A stretch of DNA of 64,000 bases. Source: Candidatus Effluviviaceae Genus I sp. Its GTDB lineage: Bacteria; Joyebacterota; Joyebacteria; Joyebacterales; Joyebacteraceae. The DNA lies in the NCBI GenBank assembly GCA_016867725.1, contig VGIX01000002.1, forward strand, positions 100,314 through 164,313, written 5' to 3'. The position numbers were made by a program, and so were the translations under genes. This document shows, one piece after another, positions 26,581-34,721 of this stretch (within the stretch, counting starts at the first letter, position 1; every line of letters starts with the position of its first letter). The notes under the pieces were generated by a model. It did not search any database and had not been told where the DNA came from. It saw only the letters and a list, made by a program, of their open reading frames with translations.

Positions 26581-27728
26581 TGCTCGGGCTCCTCGCGCGG
26601 CTTCCGCTCTACCGCTCCATGCGCGCCTGGGGCCTGCCGCGGATGCTCCCGGCGAACCTCACCGTGAGCGTGACCTACCGCTGCAACTCGCGCTGCCTCA
26701 CGTGCAGGGTGTACACGAAGCGCGCCGACGAGCTCTCGGCCGACGAGTTCGACCGCGTGTTCGCCTCGCTCGGGCGCGCGCCGTACTGGTACACCATGAG
26801 CGGAGGCGAGCCGTTCCTGCGGCCCGACCTGCCGGACATCTGCGAGAGCGCGTTCCGGAGGGGTCGCCCAGGCATCATCAACATCCCGACGAACGGGTTT
26901 CTGAGCTCGAGGATCCCCGAGATGGTCTCCGAGATCGCGCGGCGATGCGCGGGAGCGCAGGTCATCGTGAACCTCTCGCTCGACGAGATCGGAGAGGCTC
27001 ACGACCGCATCCGCGGGCTTCCTGGGAGCTTCGAGAAGGCGGTCGAGACGTACCGCGGCCTTCGGAAGCTCGCCGCGCCCAACCTCACGGTCGGCGTGCA
27101 CACCGTCGTCTCGGTGCACAACGCGCGCCGCGTGCCCGCGGTGTACGACTACGTGGCACGGGAGCTCAGGCCCGACTCGTACATCACGGAGATCGCCGAG
27201 GAGCGCGTCGAGCTTGAGACCGTGGGGAGCGCCGTCACGCCTCCGGCGGGCGATTACGCGGCGGCGGTGGACTTCCTCACGGCGCGCCTGAGGGAGCAGC
27301 GCGCCGCGGGGATCTCGCGCCTCACGCAGGCCTTCAGGACGCGCTACTACGAGATGGTCAAGCGGCATCTCGCAAGCCGCGGACAGGAGATTCCCTGCTA
27401 CGCGGGCATCGCCTCGGCGCAGATCGCGCCGGACGGCGACGTGTGGTTCTGCTGCGTGCGCGCGGAATCCGTCGGCAACCTGCGCGAGGCGGGATACGAC
27501 TTCCGGAGGATCTGGTTCGGAGAGCGCGCCAGGGCGCTGCGCGCCGCCGTGCGGCGCGGCGAGTGCGCCTGCCCTCTCGCGAACGCGAGCTACACGAACA
27601 TGCTGATGCACGTCCCCACGCTCGCCGGCGTCGCTGGCGAGGTGGCGTTCGGGCCGCGCGGGTCGCGCCGCGCGCCCTCGGCCCGGGGCGCCCGCGAAGG
27701 AGGTTCCGGCTCTGGCGGTCTTTCTTGA
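26577..27728 (+). CDS. Radical SAM protein with SPASM-like C-terminus
   Basis: A 383-residue radical SAM enzyme. CNSRCLTC at residues 36-43 is the CxxxCxxC that binds the SAM-cleaving [4Fe-4S] cluster, and SGGEPFLRPDL is the SAM-binding GGE loop. The C-terminal part has CYAGIASAQIAPDGDVWFCC followed by ECACPLANASYTN, arranged like a SPASM/twitch auxiliary-cluster region. Such enzymes modify peptides, sugars or cofactors; the substrate is unknown. The last 35 residues are low-complexity and run into the ribosome site of the next gene. It is flanked by a GT2 and a DUF362 gene in a tight run. Confidence 0.8.
   Translation: MMLGLLARLPLYRSMRAWGLPRMLPANLTVSVTYRCNSRCLTCRVYTKRADELSADEFDRVFASLGRAPYWYTMSGGEPFLRPDLPDICESAFRRGRPGIINIPTNGFLSSRIPEMVSEIARRCAGAQVIVNLSLDEIGEAHDRIRGLPGSFEKAVETYRGLRKLAAPNLTVGVHTVVSVHNARRVPAVYDYVARELRPDSYITEIAEERVELETVGSAVTPPAGDYAAAVDFLTARLREQRAAGISRLTQAFRTRYYEMVKRHLASRGQEIPCYAGIASAQIAPDGDVWFCCVRAESVGNLREAGYDFRRIWFGERARALRAAVRRGECACPLANASYTNMLMHVPTLAGVAGEVAFGPRGSRRAPSARGAREGGSGSGGLS
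27697..27714 (+). promoter_or_regulatory. Strong ribosome site with no standard start codon
   Basis: AAGGAGG at 27697-27703 is followed 8 nt later by CTG at 27712, in frame with the DUF362 gene. No ATG, GTG or TTG occurs in that frame until 27796. The residues encoded between CTG and 27796 (AVFLEAARRYDARALERTLG) fit the usual DUF362 N-terminus, so CTG may be the real start, or a base error may be hiding one. Confidence 0.45.
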
Positions 27729-28851
27729 GGCGGCGCGGCGGTACGACGCGCGCGCGCTCGAGCGGACGCTCGGGCGGGCCGTCGACGCGCTCGGTGTGTC
27801 GCTCGCGGGCCGGCGCACGGCGCTGCTCAAGCCCAACATCGTCGTCGGCGCCGCGCCGAGGACCGGCATCGTGACGCATCCCGCGGTCGTCGAGGCGGTG
27901 GTGCGCCTCCTGCGGGGAGCCGGCGTGTCCGACATCACGATCGCCGACGGCCCGGGCGTGGGACTGGACGCCGGGGCGGTCTTCGAGCGCAGCGGGTACC
28001 GCGCGCTGGCCGACCGGCTCGGCGTGCGCCTCGTCAGCTTCAACGCGGCGGAGCGGCGCGAGCGGCCGTGGAAGTACGGAACGCTCGGGGTGCCCGCGCT
28101 CGTCGAGGAAGCCGACCTCTACGTCAACATCCCCAAGCTCAAGACGCACGGGTACACGACGCTCACGCTCTCCATCAAGAACCACAAGGGGCTTCTGAGC
28201 GAGGCCGACAAGAAGCGGGACCACCATCTGGGCCTCCACGATCCACTCGCCCAGCACGCGAAGCTCGCGCCCCCGCATCTTGTCGTCCTCGACGCCGTCG
28301 TCGGGGTCGAGGGGGACGGCCCGCTCAACGGCCGTCCGGTGAGAGCAGGCTACGTGGCCGTCGGCACGAACATGCTCGAGGTGGACGCGGCGGCCGCGCG
28401 ACTCGCGGGCTTCGACCCTGCGGCCATCGCGCACCTGCGCATCGCCGCCGCGGAGGGCGTGGGGACGCTCGATCCGCGCGTCATCGGCGCGGCGCCGGCG
28501 CGTCGACTCAGGCCGGCGAACGAGCGCTACGGCAGGAAGCTCAACATCTACTCCTGGCGCGACTGCACGGCGTGCTCGATGTGCATCGACTCGTTCGCCG
28601 CGGGGGTCAAGCTCGCGGCGCGCGAGCCCCGCTACTGGCTGACGCTGGTGCCGAAGCTCGCGTACTGGGGCGCGCTCGGCAGGCTTCACATCGTGCAGGG
28701 CCGCGAGGCCGCGCTTCCGCCGGTGGGCGGACGCGTCGTGTGCCTGGGGCAGTGCACGCGCCCGCTGTCCGAGCGCGAGGGTCTCGTGCACGTTCCGGGC
28801 TGTCCGCCGACGGCCAGGCAGGTCGCCGAGGCGCTGAGAGAGGGGCTCTAG
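27712..28851 (+). CDS. DUF362 domain protein (putative ferredoxin-like)
   Basis: About 379 residues from a CTG start; 351 from the first GTG at 27796. DUF362 core is clear: ALLKPNIVVGAAPRTGIVTHP, ITIADGPGVGLDAGAVF, YVNIPKLKTHGYTTLTLSIKN, the HKGLLSE loop and VVLDAVVGVEGDGPLNGRP. Near residue 285, SWRDCTACSMCIDS holds three closely spaced Cys, fewer than a full ferredoxin motif. DUF362 proteins often sit beside iron-sulfur or radical enzymes and the family's chemistry is undefined. It overlaps the end of the radical SAM gene and precedes a methyltransferase-like gene. Confidence 0.75.
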   Translation: MAVFLEAARRYDARALERTLGRAVDALGVSLAGRRTALLKPNIVVGAAPRTGIVTHPAVVEAVVRLLRGAGVSDITIADGPGVGLDAGAVFERSGYRALADRLGVRLVSFNAAERRERPWKYGTLGVPALVEEADLYVNIPKLKTHGYTTLTLSIKNHKGLLSEADKKRDHHLGLHDPLAQHAKLAPPHLVVLDAVVGVEGDGPLNGRPVRAGYVAVGTNMLEVDAAAARLAGFDPAAIAHLRIAAAEGVGTLDPRVIGAAPARRLRPANERYGRKLNIYSWRDCTACSMCIDSFAAGVKLAAREPRYWLTLVPKLAYWGALGRLHIVQGREAALPPVGGRVVCLGQCTRPLSEREGLVHVPGCPPTARQVAEALREGL

Positions 28852-28858
28852 AGCGCGC

Positions 28859-29698
28859 ATGCCGCCCATCGAGAAGGACACGGGCCTCGGGACGACCTAC
28901 GAGCGCATCGCGCTCGCGCGGCTCGTCGAGGAGCTCGCCGACCGCTACGGGATCGCGAGCGTGCTCGAAGGTCCCGCCGACGGGATCACGGGCATCCGCG
29001 GACTCAACAGCGTGCCCTTCGCGCAGCGCGGGGCCCGCGTGGAGGTCGCGCTCGCCGACGCGGAGGAGGCCGAACTCGCGCGTCGCGTCTGGGACGGCCT
29101 CGGGCTCGGGGCGGCGGTGACGGTCCGCCTGGCGGACGGCTGGAACCTCGGCGGGGGAGACGCGGCGTTCGACCTCGTGTGGAACTTCAACGCGCTCCCG
29201 CTCGCGCCCGACCCGGAGTCGCTGCTGGACGGGATGTGCCGCGCCAGTCGTCGCCTCGTGCTCGTGTTCGTGTCGAACACCGCGAACTACGGCTTCCCCG
29301 TCCACAGGCTCCACCACCGCGCGGCCCGACTCCCGTGGACCCACGGCAGCGCCGCGCTCATGAACACGCGCCTCATCGAGCGCTCGCTTCGGCGACGCGG
29401 CTTCGCGACGCGGGAGCGACTGCTCGTGGACGTCCCGTGGTGGCCGGACATCGACTCGCCGATCGAGGAGGTCGCCGCGACGTTCCTGCCGTTCCTCCGC
29501 GGGCGGGCCCGAGCCTCGGCCCGCCTCGAGCGGTACACGTGGAGCGCCGCGGAGTTGCCTTACTTCGACCCGGCCCGCCGCGCACGACTCGAGGCGGGCC
29601 TCGCGCGGCACGCGCTCATTGAGCGGGCGCGCTGGTGCCCCCTGCGACCGCTCTTCGCGCACCACCGCGGCGTCCTCGCGGAGAGGAGGGACGCGTGA
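28859..29698 (+). CDS. Methyltransferase-like protein
   Basis: A 279-residue protein with the fold pattern of a class I SAM methyltransferase: VLEGPADGITGIRGLNSVPF as motif I region (the GxGxG is degenerate), FDLVWNFNALPLAPDPESLLDG as the post-motif, and RRLVLVFVSNTANYG. A distinctive second half contains FPVHRLHHRAARLPWTHGSA and VPWWPDIDSPIEE. It lies between DUF362 and a flippase-like gene with a 4-nt overlap downstream, so it belongs to the same operon. Its substrate is unknown, and loss of the glycine-rich loop means activity is not certain. Confidence 0.55.
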   Translation: MPPIEKDTGLGTTYERIALARLVEELADRYGIASVLEGPADGITGIRGLNSVPFAQRGARVEVALADAEEAELARRVWDGLGLGAAVTVRLADGWNLGGGDAAFDLVWNFNALPLAPDPESLLDGMCRASRRLVLVFVSNTANYGFPVHRLHHRAARLPWTHGSAALMNTRLIERSLRRRGFATRERLLVDVPWWPDIDSPIEEVAATFLPFLRGRARASARLERYTWSAAELPYFDPARRARLEAGLARHALIERARWCPLRPLFAHHRGVLAERRDA

Positions 29699-30702
29699 GC
29701 CGCCAGGCGAGGATCGCGATCGTCTGCGCGGCGGGCGGGCTCCTGCTCTTCCTCGCGCTCAGGGGCGTGAGCCTCACGGCGGTGCGCGACCTGGTCGCCG
29801 GGGCCGACGCGCGCTGGGTGGGGGCCGCGCTGGCCGTGTACCTCTCCGCGTACGTGCTCAGGAGCCTGCGCTGGCGGCTCATCCTCAGGCCCGTGCAGAG
29901 CGTGCGGTTCTCGGAGAGCTTCTTCATGCTCATGGCCGGGTACTTCGTGAACTACGTCATCCCCGTCAGGGCGGGAGAGGTCGCGAAGGCGTTCTTCCTC
30001 AAGCGTCTGCGCGGCGTTCCCGTCGCGACGAGCCTCCCGACCATCTACGTGGACAAGCTCTTCGAGCTTCTGTCCATCGCGCTCGTGCTCGCGCTCCTGC
30101 CCGCGCTCTCGCTCCGGCTGCAGGGGTACGTCGCCACGCTCGTGGTCTCGGTGCTGGTCGTGTTCCTGCTCGCCGTCGCGCTCCTCCTGTTCGCCCTGGT
30201 GAACGGACGCGGCACGGTGAGGGCGCTCTCGTCGGCGACGGCGTGGCTCGCGCCGGCGGCGCGCGACCGGCTGGCCAGGTGGTTCACGCTCCTCGTCGAG
30301 GGCATGGGGGTCGCGCGGGCGAGCGCGCGGTCGCTTTGGGCCCTCGTGGCCCTCACGGCGGCCGCCGTGCTCCTCGACGCCGTGTACTTCTGGCTCATGT
30401 TCAGGGCCTTCTCCATCGAGATCGCCTTCCCGCAAGTCCTTTTCGGGTACACTCTCCTGTCGGTCTCGTACATCCTCCCGACGCCCCCGGCCCAGATCGG
30501 GCACAACGAGTTCCTCATGGGCGTCATCTTCGCCGACGGGCTCGGCGTGGACAGGACGAGCGCGGCCGCCCTCATGCTCCTCGCGCACGCGCTCACAGGA
30601 GCGCTCATCACGGGCGTCGGGCTGTGGTCGTTCGGGGCCATGAGCATCCGCGTCACCGACAGCTTCAGGGGGCGCGGGAGAAGGGAGGCGGGGGCGGCGT
30701 GA
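29695..30702 (+). CDS. UPF0104 / lysylphosphatidylglycerol-synthase-type membrane protein
   Basis: A 335-residue polytopic protein, about eight spans, of the LPG_synthase_TM (UPF0104/AglD) type. Typical features: RSLRWRLILRPVQS near residue 60, FFMLMAGYFVNYVIPVRAGEVAKAFFL and the PTIYVDKLFELLS segment, then SYILPTPPAQIGHNE near residue 260. Members flip or transfer lipid-linked moieties. It lacks the soluble synthase domain of MprF. GTG at 29695 overlaps the previous stop; its own end overlaps the epimerase start by 4 nt. Confidence 0.75.
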   Translation: MSRQARIAIVCAAGGLLLFLALRGVSLTAVRDLVAGADARWVGAALAVYLSAYVLRSLRWRLILRPVQSVRFSESFFMLMAGYFVNYVIPVRAGEVAKAFFLKRLRGVPVATSLPTIYVDKLFELLSIALVLALLPALSLRLQGYVATLVVSVLVVFLLAVALLLFALVNGRGTVRALSSATAWLAPAARDRLARWFTLLVEGMGVARASARSLWALVALTAAAVLLDAVYFWLMFRAFSIEIAFPQVLFGYTLLSVSYILPTPPAQIGHNEFLMGVIFADGLGVDRTSAAALMLLAHALTGALITGVGLWSFGAMSIRVTDSFRGRGRREAGAA

Positions 30703-31640
30703 GGAGGGTCCTCGTCACGGGCGCGGCGGGCTTCATCGGCTCGCACGTCGCCGAGCGGCTCGTCGCGCGCGGCATCGAGGTCGCGGGAGTCGACTGCTTC
30801 ACCGACTACTACCCGCGCGCGGCGAAAGAGGCGAACCTCGCCGGCCTTCGCGCGTCGCGTCGCTTCACGCTGCTCGAGGTGGACCTCGCGAGGGACGACG
30901 TCGGCCGGCTGCTCGCCGGCGCCGACGCCGTCGTCCACCTCGCGGCGCAGGCCGGGGTGAGGGCGAGCTGGGGCGCGACGTTCTCGACCTACGCGGACTG
31001 CAACGTCCTCGCGACCCAGCGGCTTCTCGAGGCGGCCCGCGCCACCGGCATCTCGAAGTTCGTCGCGGCGTCCTCCTCGTCGGTCTACGGGCAGACGACG
31101 GACCTCCCGATGCGCGAGGACGGCCGCACGCTGCCCGTGTCGCCGTACGGCGTCACGAAGCTCGCCGCGGAGCAGCTCGCGACGTTGTACCACCGGAGCT
31201 ACGGCGTTCCGACGGTGTCGCTTCGCTACTTCACGGTGTACGGGCCACGGCAGCGGCCCGACATGGCGTTCCACAGGTTCATCCGGGCGGCGCTCAGGGG
31301 CGAGACCGTCGAGGTGTACGGGGACGGGGAACAGACGCGCGACTTCACGTTCGTGTCCGACGTGGTGGACGCGACGGAGGCCGCGCTCCATGCGGGCCCG
31401 CCGGGCGAGGTGATCAACGTGGCCGGGGGGAGCAGGGTCACGCTCAACCACGCGATCGGCGTGATCGAGTCGGCGGTCGGCAGGCCGCTCATGCGCAGGA
31501 GCCTCCCGCCGGCGAGCGGCGACGTGACCGACACGGGCGCCGACGTCAGGAAAGCGGCCGAGCTCCTCGGCTTCAGGCCGCGGGTGACCCTCGAAGAAGG
31601 CGTCGCGCTCGAGTGCGAGTGGCTCAAGAGCGCCGCGTGA
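30699..31640 (+). CDS. NAD-dependent nucleotide-sugar epimerase/dehydratase
   Basis: A 313-residue short-chain dehydrogenase of the extended type. Seen: VLVTGAAGFIGSHVAERL (NAD-binding), VVHLAAQAGVRASW, SSSSVYGQTTDLP, the catalytic YGVTKLAAEQ (Tyr-x-x-x-Lys), RYFTVYGPRQRPDMAFHRF and the GEQTRDFTFVSDVVDA segment. The last motifs are common in UDP-glucuronate or UDP-glucose 4-epimerases; exact substrate is unknown. GTG at 30699 follows GGGAGGCGG. It closes the radical SAM-DUF362 run and begins the glycan region. Confidence 0.8.
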   Translation: MRRVLVTGAAGFIGSHVAERLVARGIEVAGVDCFTDYYPRAAKEANLAGLRASRRFTLLEVDLARDDVGRLLAGADAVVHLAAQAGVRASWGATFSTYADCNVLATQRLLEAARATGISKFVAASSSSVYGQTTDLPMREDGRTLPVSPYGVTKLAAEQLATLYHRSYGVPTVSLRYFTVYGPRQRPDMAFHRFIRAALRGETVEVYGDGEQTRDFTFVSDVVDATEAALHAGPPGEVINVAGGSRVTLNHAIGVIESAVGRPLMRRSLPPASGDVTDTGADVRKAAELLGFRPRVTLEEGVALECEWLKSAA

Positions 31641-31674
31641 CGGGCCGCCCGACGGCGGCCCCGGAGGTCCAGCG

Positions 31675-32622
31675 ATGCACGTGTCCATCGTGATTCCGCT
31701 CCTCAACGAGGAGGCGAGCCTCGGCCCGCTCCACGAGGCGATCACCGGCGCCATGGCCGGCGTCGAGGGCGGCTGGGAGGTCCTGTACGTCGACGACGGC
31801 AGCACGGACGGTTCGCTCGGCGTGCTGCGCTCGCTCCACGAAGCGGACCCGCGCGCCAAGGTGCTGTCCTTCGGCAGGAACCTCGGAAAGTCCGCCGCGC
31901 TGGCCACGGGCTTCGCGGAGGCCGCGGGAGAGATCGTCGTCACGATGGACGCCGACCTCCAGGACGATCCCCGCGAGATCCCGCGGCTCATCGCCACGCT
32001 CGACGGCGGCTACGACCTCGTGAGCGGCTGGAAGCGCCGCCGCATGGACCCGCTGTCGAAGCGGCTTCCCTCGAAGGTGTTCAACGCGGTCGTGGCGCGG
32101 CTGTCGGGGGTGCGCCTGCACGACATGAACTGCGGGCTCAAGGCCTACCGGAGAAGCGTGGTGGAGACCATCCGCGTCTACGGAGAGCTCCACCGGTTCA
32201 CGCCGGTGCTCGCGCACTGGGCGGGGTTCCGCGTGACCGAGATCGAGGTCACGCACCACGCGCGGGCGCACGGCTCGTCGAAGTTCGGGGCCGAGCGGTT
32301 CGTGCGCGGGTTCTTCGACCTGCTCACCGTGCTCTTCCTCCGGCGCTACGTCGCGCGGCCGCTGCATCTCTTCGGGATGATGGGCGGGATCCTCTTCCTG
32401 GGCGGCTTCGGGATCGGCGTGTACCTCACGGTGATCAAGATCATGGGGGAGGCCATCGGGAGAAGGCCTCTCCTCACGCTGGGCATTCTCCTCATGGTCG
32501 TCGGCGTGCAGTTCGTGTCGTTCGGCCTCCTCGGGGAGATGATCGCGAACCTGAGGAGCGAGGGGGTCTCGCATCCCGTGAGGGTCCGCCTGGCTCGGGA
32601 GGACGCGAAGCGTGACCGCTGA
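31675..32622 (+). CDS. Polyprenyl-phosphate glycosyltransferase (GT2, two membrane spans)
   Basis: A 315-residue protein of the DPM1/GtrB/ArnC type: VSIVIPLLNEEASLGPLHEAI, LYVDDGSTDGSLGVL, VTMDADLQDDPREIPRLI with the DAD motif, MNCGLKAYRRSVVETI and HHARAHGSSKFG. Two C-terminal membrane spans (about 235-255 and 270-295) anchor it. It moves a sugar from a nucleotide donor to undecaprenyl phosphate at the inner leaflet. It starts 34 nt after the epimerase, with GGAGG upstream. Confidence 0.85.
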   Translation: MHVSIVIPLLNEEASLGPLHEAITGAMAGVEGGWEVLYVDDGSTDGSLGVLRSLHEADPRAKVLSFGRNLGKSAALATGFAEAAGEIVVTMDADLQDDPREIPRLIATLDGGYDLVSGWKRRRMDPLSKRLPSKVFNAVVARLSGVRLHDMNCGLKAYRRSVVETIRVYGELHRFTPVLAHWAGFRVTEIEVTHHARAHGSSKFGAERFVRGFFDLLTVLFLRRYVARPLHLFGMMGGILFLGGFGIGVYLTVIKIMGEAIGRRPLLTLGILLMVVGVQFVSFGLLGEMIANLRSEGVSHPVRVRLAREDAKRDR

Positions 32623-33814
32623 GAGGCCGGCGGGGACCAACGGAACGAGATCGTTCGACGCGGGCACGGGCGCGCGCATCGCCATCGTCGGGCCCGCCTA
32701 TCCGTTCCGCGGTGGAAACGCCCTCTTCGTCGCGCACCTCTACGAGAGCCTGCGCGTGGACCACGACGTCACCGTCGTCTCCTACACGCGCCTCTACCCG
32801 TCGCTCCTCTTCCCGGGCACGACGCAGATGAACCTCAGCCGCGACCCGGTGAAGGCGACGCCGTCCCGGCAGCTCATCGACTCCGTCAACCCGCTCTCGT
32901 GGCTCCGGGCGGCGCGCTGGCTGTCGCACCCCTCGCGGCGCCCCGACCTCCTCATCTTCACGTGGTGGAACCCGTTCTTCGCACCGTGCCACGGCGTCAT
33001 CGCGCGCCTCGTGAGGCGGATGGCCGGATCGGGCATCGTCTTCGTCTGCGAGAACGTGGTCTCGCACGAGAACCGGCGGGCCGACAGGTTCCTGACGCGG
33101 TACGCGCTCTCGGCCGCCGACTACTTCATGGTGCTCTCCGAGGTCGTCGCCCAGCGCATCCAGTCGCTCTTCCCCGACGTGCCGCTGCGCCAGGCGGCGC
33201 TGCCGATCTACGGGTGCTACGGCGCCTCCTCGACCGACCGCGACGCGACGCGCGCGCGCCTCGGGCTTCGCCGACCGACGGTCCTCTTCTTCGGGTACGT
33301 CCGGCCGTACAAGGGGCTCGAGCATCTCCTCCGCGCGATGCCGACGATCGCGCGCGACGCGGACGCCCAGCTTCTCGTGGTCGGCGAGTTCTACGAGGAC
33401 CGGCGCCGGTACGACGAGCTCATCTCCGAGCTGGGCATCGGCGACCGCGTCACGGTCGTCGCGGAGCACGTGCCCGACGAGGCGGTCGGGGAGTACTTCG
33501 CGGCCTCGGACCTCGTCGTCCTTCCGTACGTGTCCGCGACGCAGAGCGGCATCACGCAGATCGCCTACGCGTTCGGGCTTCCCGTCGTGAGCACCGACGT
33601 CGGCGGGCTGCCCGAGGTGGTGCGCGACGGGGTGACCGGCTACATCGTGCCCCCGAGAGACCCGGAGGCGCTCGCGGCGGCGGTCGCGCGCTACTTCAGG
33701 GGAGGGGAGGCGCAGACGCTGCGGGAGAACGTCGCGCGTGAGGCGAGGCGCGACCGCGCCGGCGACCTCATGCGGAGAGCCGTGCGGGACTTCCTCGAGA
33801 TGGAGGGCGCATAG
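32612..33814 (+). CDS. Family 4 glycosyltransferase
   Basis: A 400-residue GT-B enzyme. The N-terminal domain begins ARIAIVGPAYPFRGGNALFV; the C-terminal donor domain has VLFFGYVRPYKGLEHLL, ERVTVV-type VTVVAEHVPDEAV, SDLVVLPYVSATQSGI, GLPVVSTDVGGLPEVV and GVTGYIVPPRDPEALA. The usual EGxPxxxxE is replaced by SATQSGITQIA. The GTG start overlaps the previous gene by 11 nt. Probably transfers a sugar to a lipid-linked glycan; the exact residue is unknown. Confidence 0.82.
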   Translation: MTAERPAGTNGTRSFDAGTGARIAIVGPAYPFRGGNALFVAHLYESLRVDHDVTVVSYTRLYPSLLFPGTTQMNLSRDPVKATPSRQLIDSVNPLSWLRAARWLSHPSRRPDLLIFTWWNPFFAPCHGVIARLVRRMAGSGIVFVCENVVSHENRRADRFLTRYALSAADYFMVLSEVVAQRIQSLFPDVPLRQAALPIYGCYGASSTDRDATRARLGLRRPTVLFFGYVRPYKGLEHLLRAMPTIARDADAQLLVVGEFYEDRRRYDELISELGIGDRVTVVAEHVPDEAVGEYFAASDLVVLPYVSATQSGITQIAYAFGLPVVSTDVGGLPEVVRDGVTGYIVPPRDPEALAAAVARYFRGGEAQTLRENVAREARRDRAGDLMRRAVRDFLEMEGA

Positions 33815-33815
33815 C

Positions 33816-34721
33816 ATGGCGGCGCCGCGCGTCACGGCCATCGTGATCAACTGGAACGGACGCGAGGTCCTGGGGCGGTGCCTCACGACGCTCTTCGCCT
33901 CGCACGCCGAGAACCTCGACGTGGTCGTGGTCGACAACGCGTCGACCGACGGGTCGCAGGGGATGGTCGGCCAGTCGTTCCCGGCGGCCGTCCTCATCGA
34001 GAGCCCCAAGAACCTCGGATACGCCGGCGGCGTCAACGCGGGCCTCCGGCACGCGCTCGCCCACGGGGCGGACTACGCCTTCATCCTCAACAACGACACC
34101 GAGATCGGCCCCGAGGCGGTGGCGCTCCTCGTCGAGGCCATGGAGAAGCGGCCGCATGCCGCGTTCGCGGGACCGATGATCTACTACTACGACCCGCCCG
34201 ACGTCATCTGGTCGCTCGGCGGCCTCATCTCGTACTGGTCGGGCGACATCAGCCACGTGGCCATCCGCGAGCGCGACACCGGGAGATACCGGACCGTCCG
34301 CGAGGCGGACTACGTGACGGGATGCGCCATGCTCGCGCGCCTGTCGGTGGTCCGCGAGATCGGGCTCATGGACGAGACGTACTGGATGTACAATGAGGAC
34401 ACCGACTGGTGCGTGAGGGCCGTCGAGCGCGGCCATGCGGTGCTCGTGGTCCCGGAGGCCAGGGTCTGGCACCGCGTGTCCATGAGCTCCGGCGGGGGGC
34501 TCACGCCCTACAAGGTCTACAACCGCCTGCGGAGCACGCTGCTCTTCTTCGGACTGCACGCGAGGTGGTACCACTGGCTGGGCATCGTCCCGGCGACGCT
34601 CGGCAGGGCGGTCGGGTTCGCGTTCGCCCAGGTCCGCGCCGGGCACCGCGACGTCGCCATGGCGGTCGTCAGGGGAGCGCGTGACGCCGTGCTAAGGAGG
34701 GAAAGGAGACCGGGGGCATGA
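33816..34721 (+). CDS. Family 2 glycosyltransferase, rhamnosyltransferase-like
   Basis: A 301-residue GT2: VTAIVINWNGREVLGRCL, VVVVDNASTDGSQ, NLGYAGGVNAGL, ILNNDTEIGP in the metal-binding position, GCAMLARLSVVREIGLMD, and MYNEDTDWCVRAVERGH with the catalytic acidic residues. It resembles rhamnosyl- and similar transferases. The C-terminal hydrophobic segment (about 255-275) may touch the membrane. ATG at 33816 lies 2 nt after the GT4 stop; it ends in an ATGA overlap with the phosphodiesterase. Confidence 0.85.
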   Translation: MAAPRVTAIVINWNGREVLGRCLTTLFASHAENLDVVVVDNASTDGSQGMVGQSFPAAVLIESPKNLGYAGGVNAGLRHALAHGADYAFILNNDTEIGPEAVALLVEAMEKRPHAAFAGPMIYYYDPPDVIWSLGGLISYWSGDISHVAIRERDTGRYRTVREADYVTGCAMLARLSVVREIGLMDETYWMYNEDTDWCVRAVERGHAVLVVPEARVWHRVSMSSGGGLTPYKVYNRLRSTLLFFGLHARWYHWLGIVPATLGRAVGFAFAQVRAGHRDVAMAVVRGARDAVLRRERRPGA

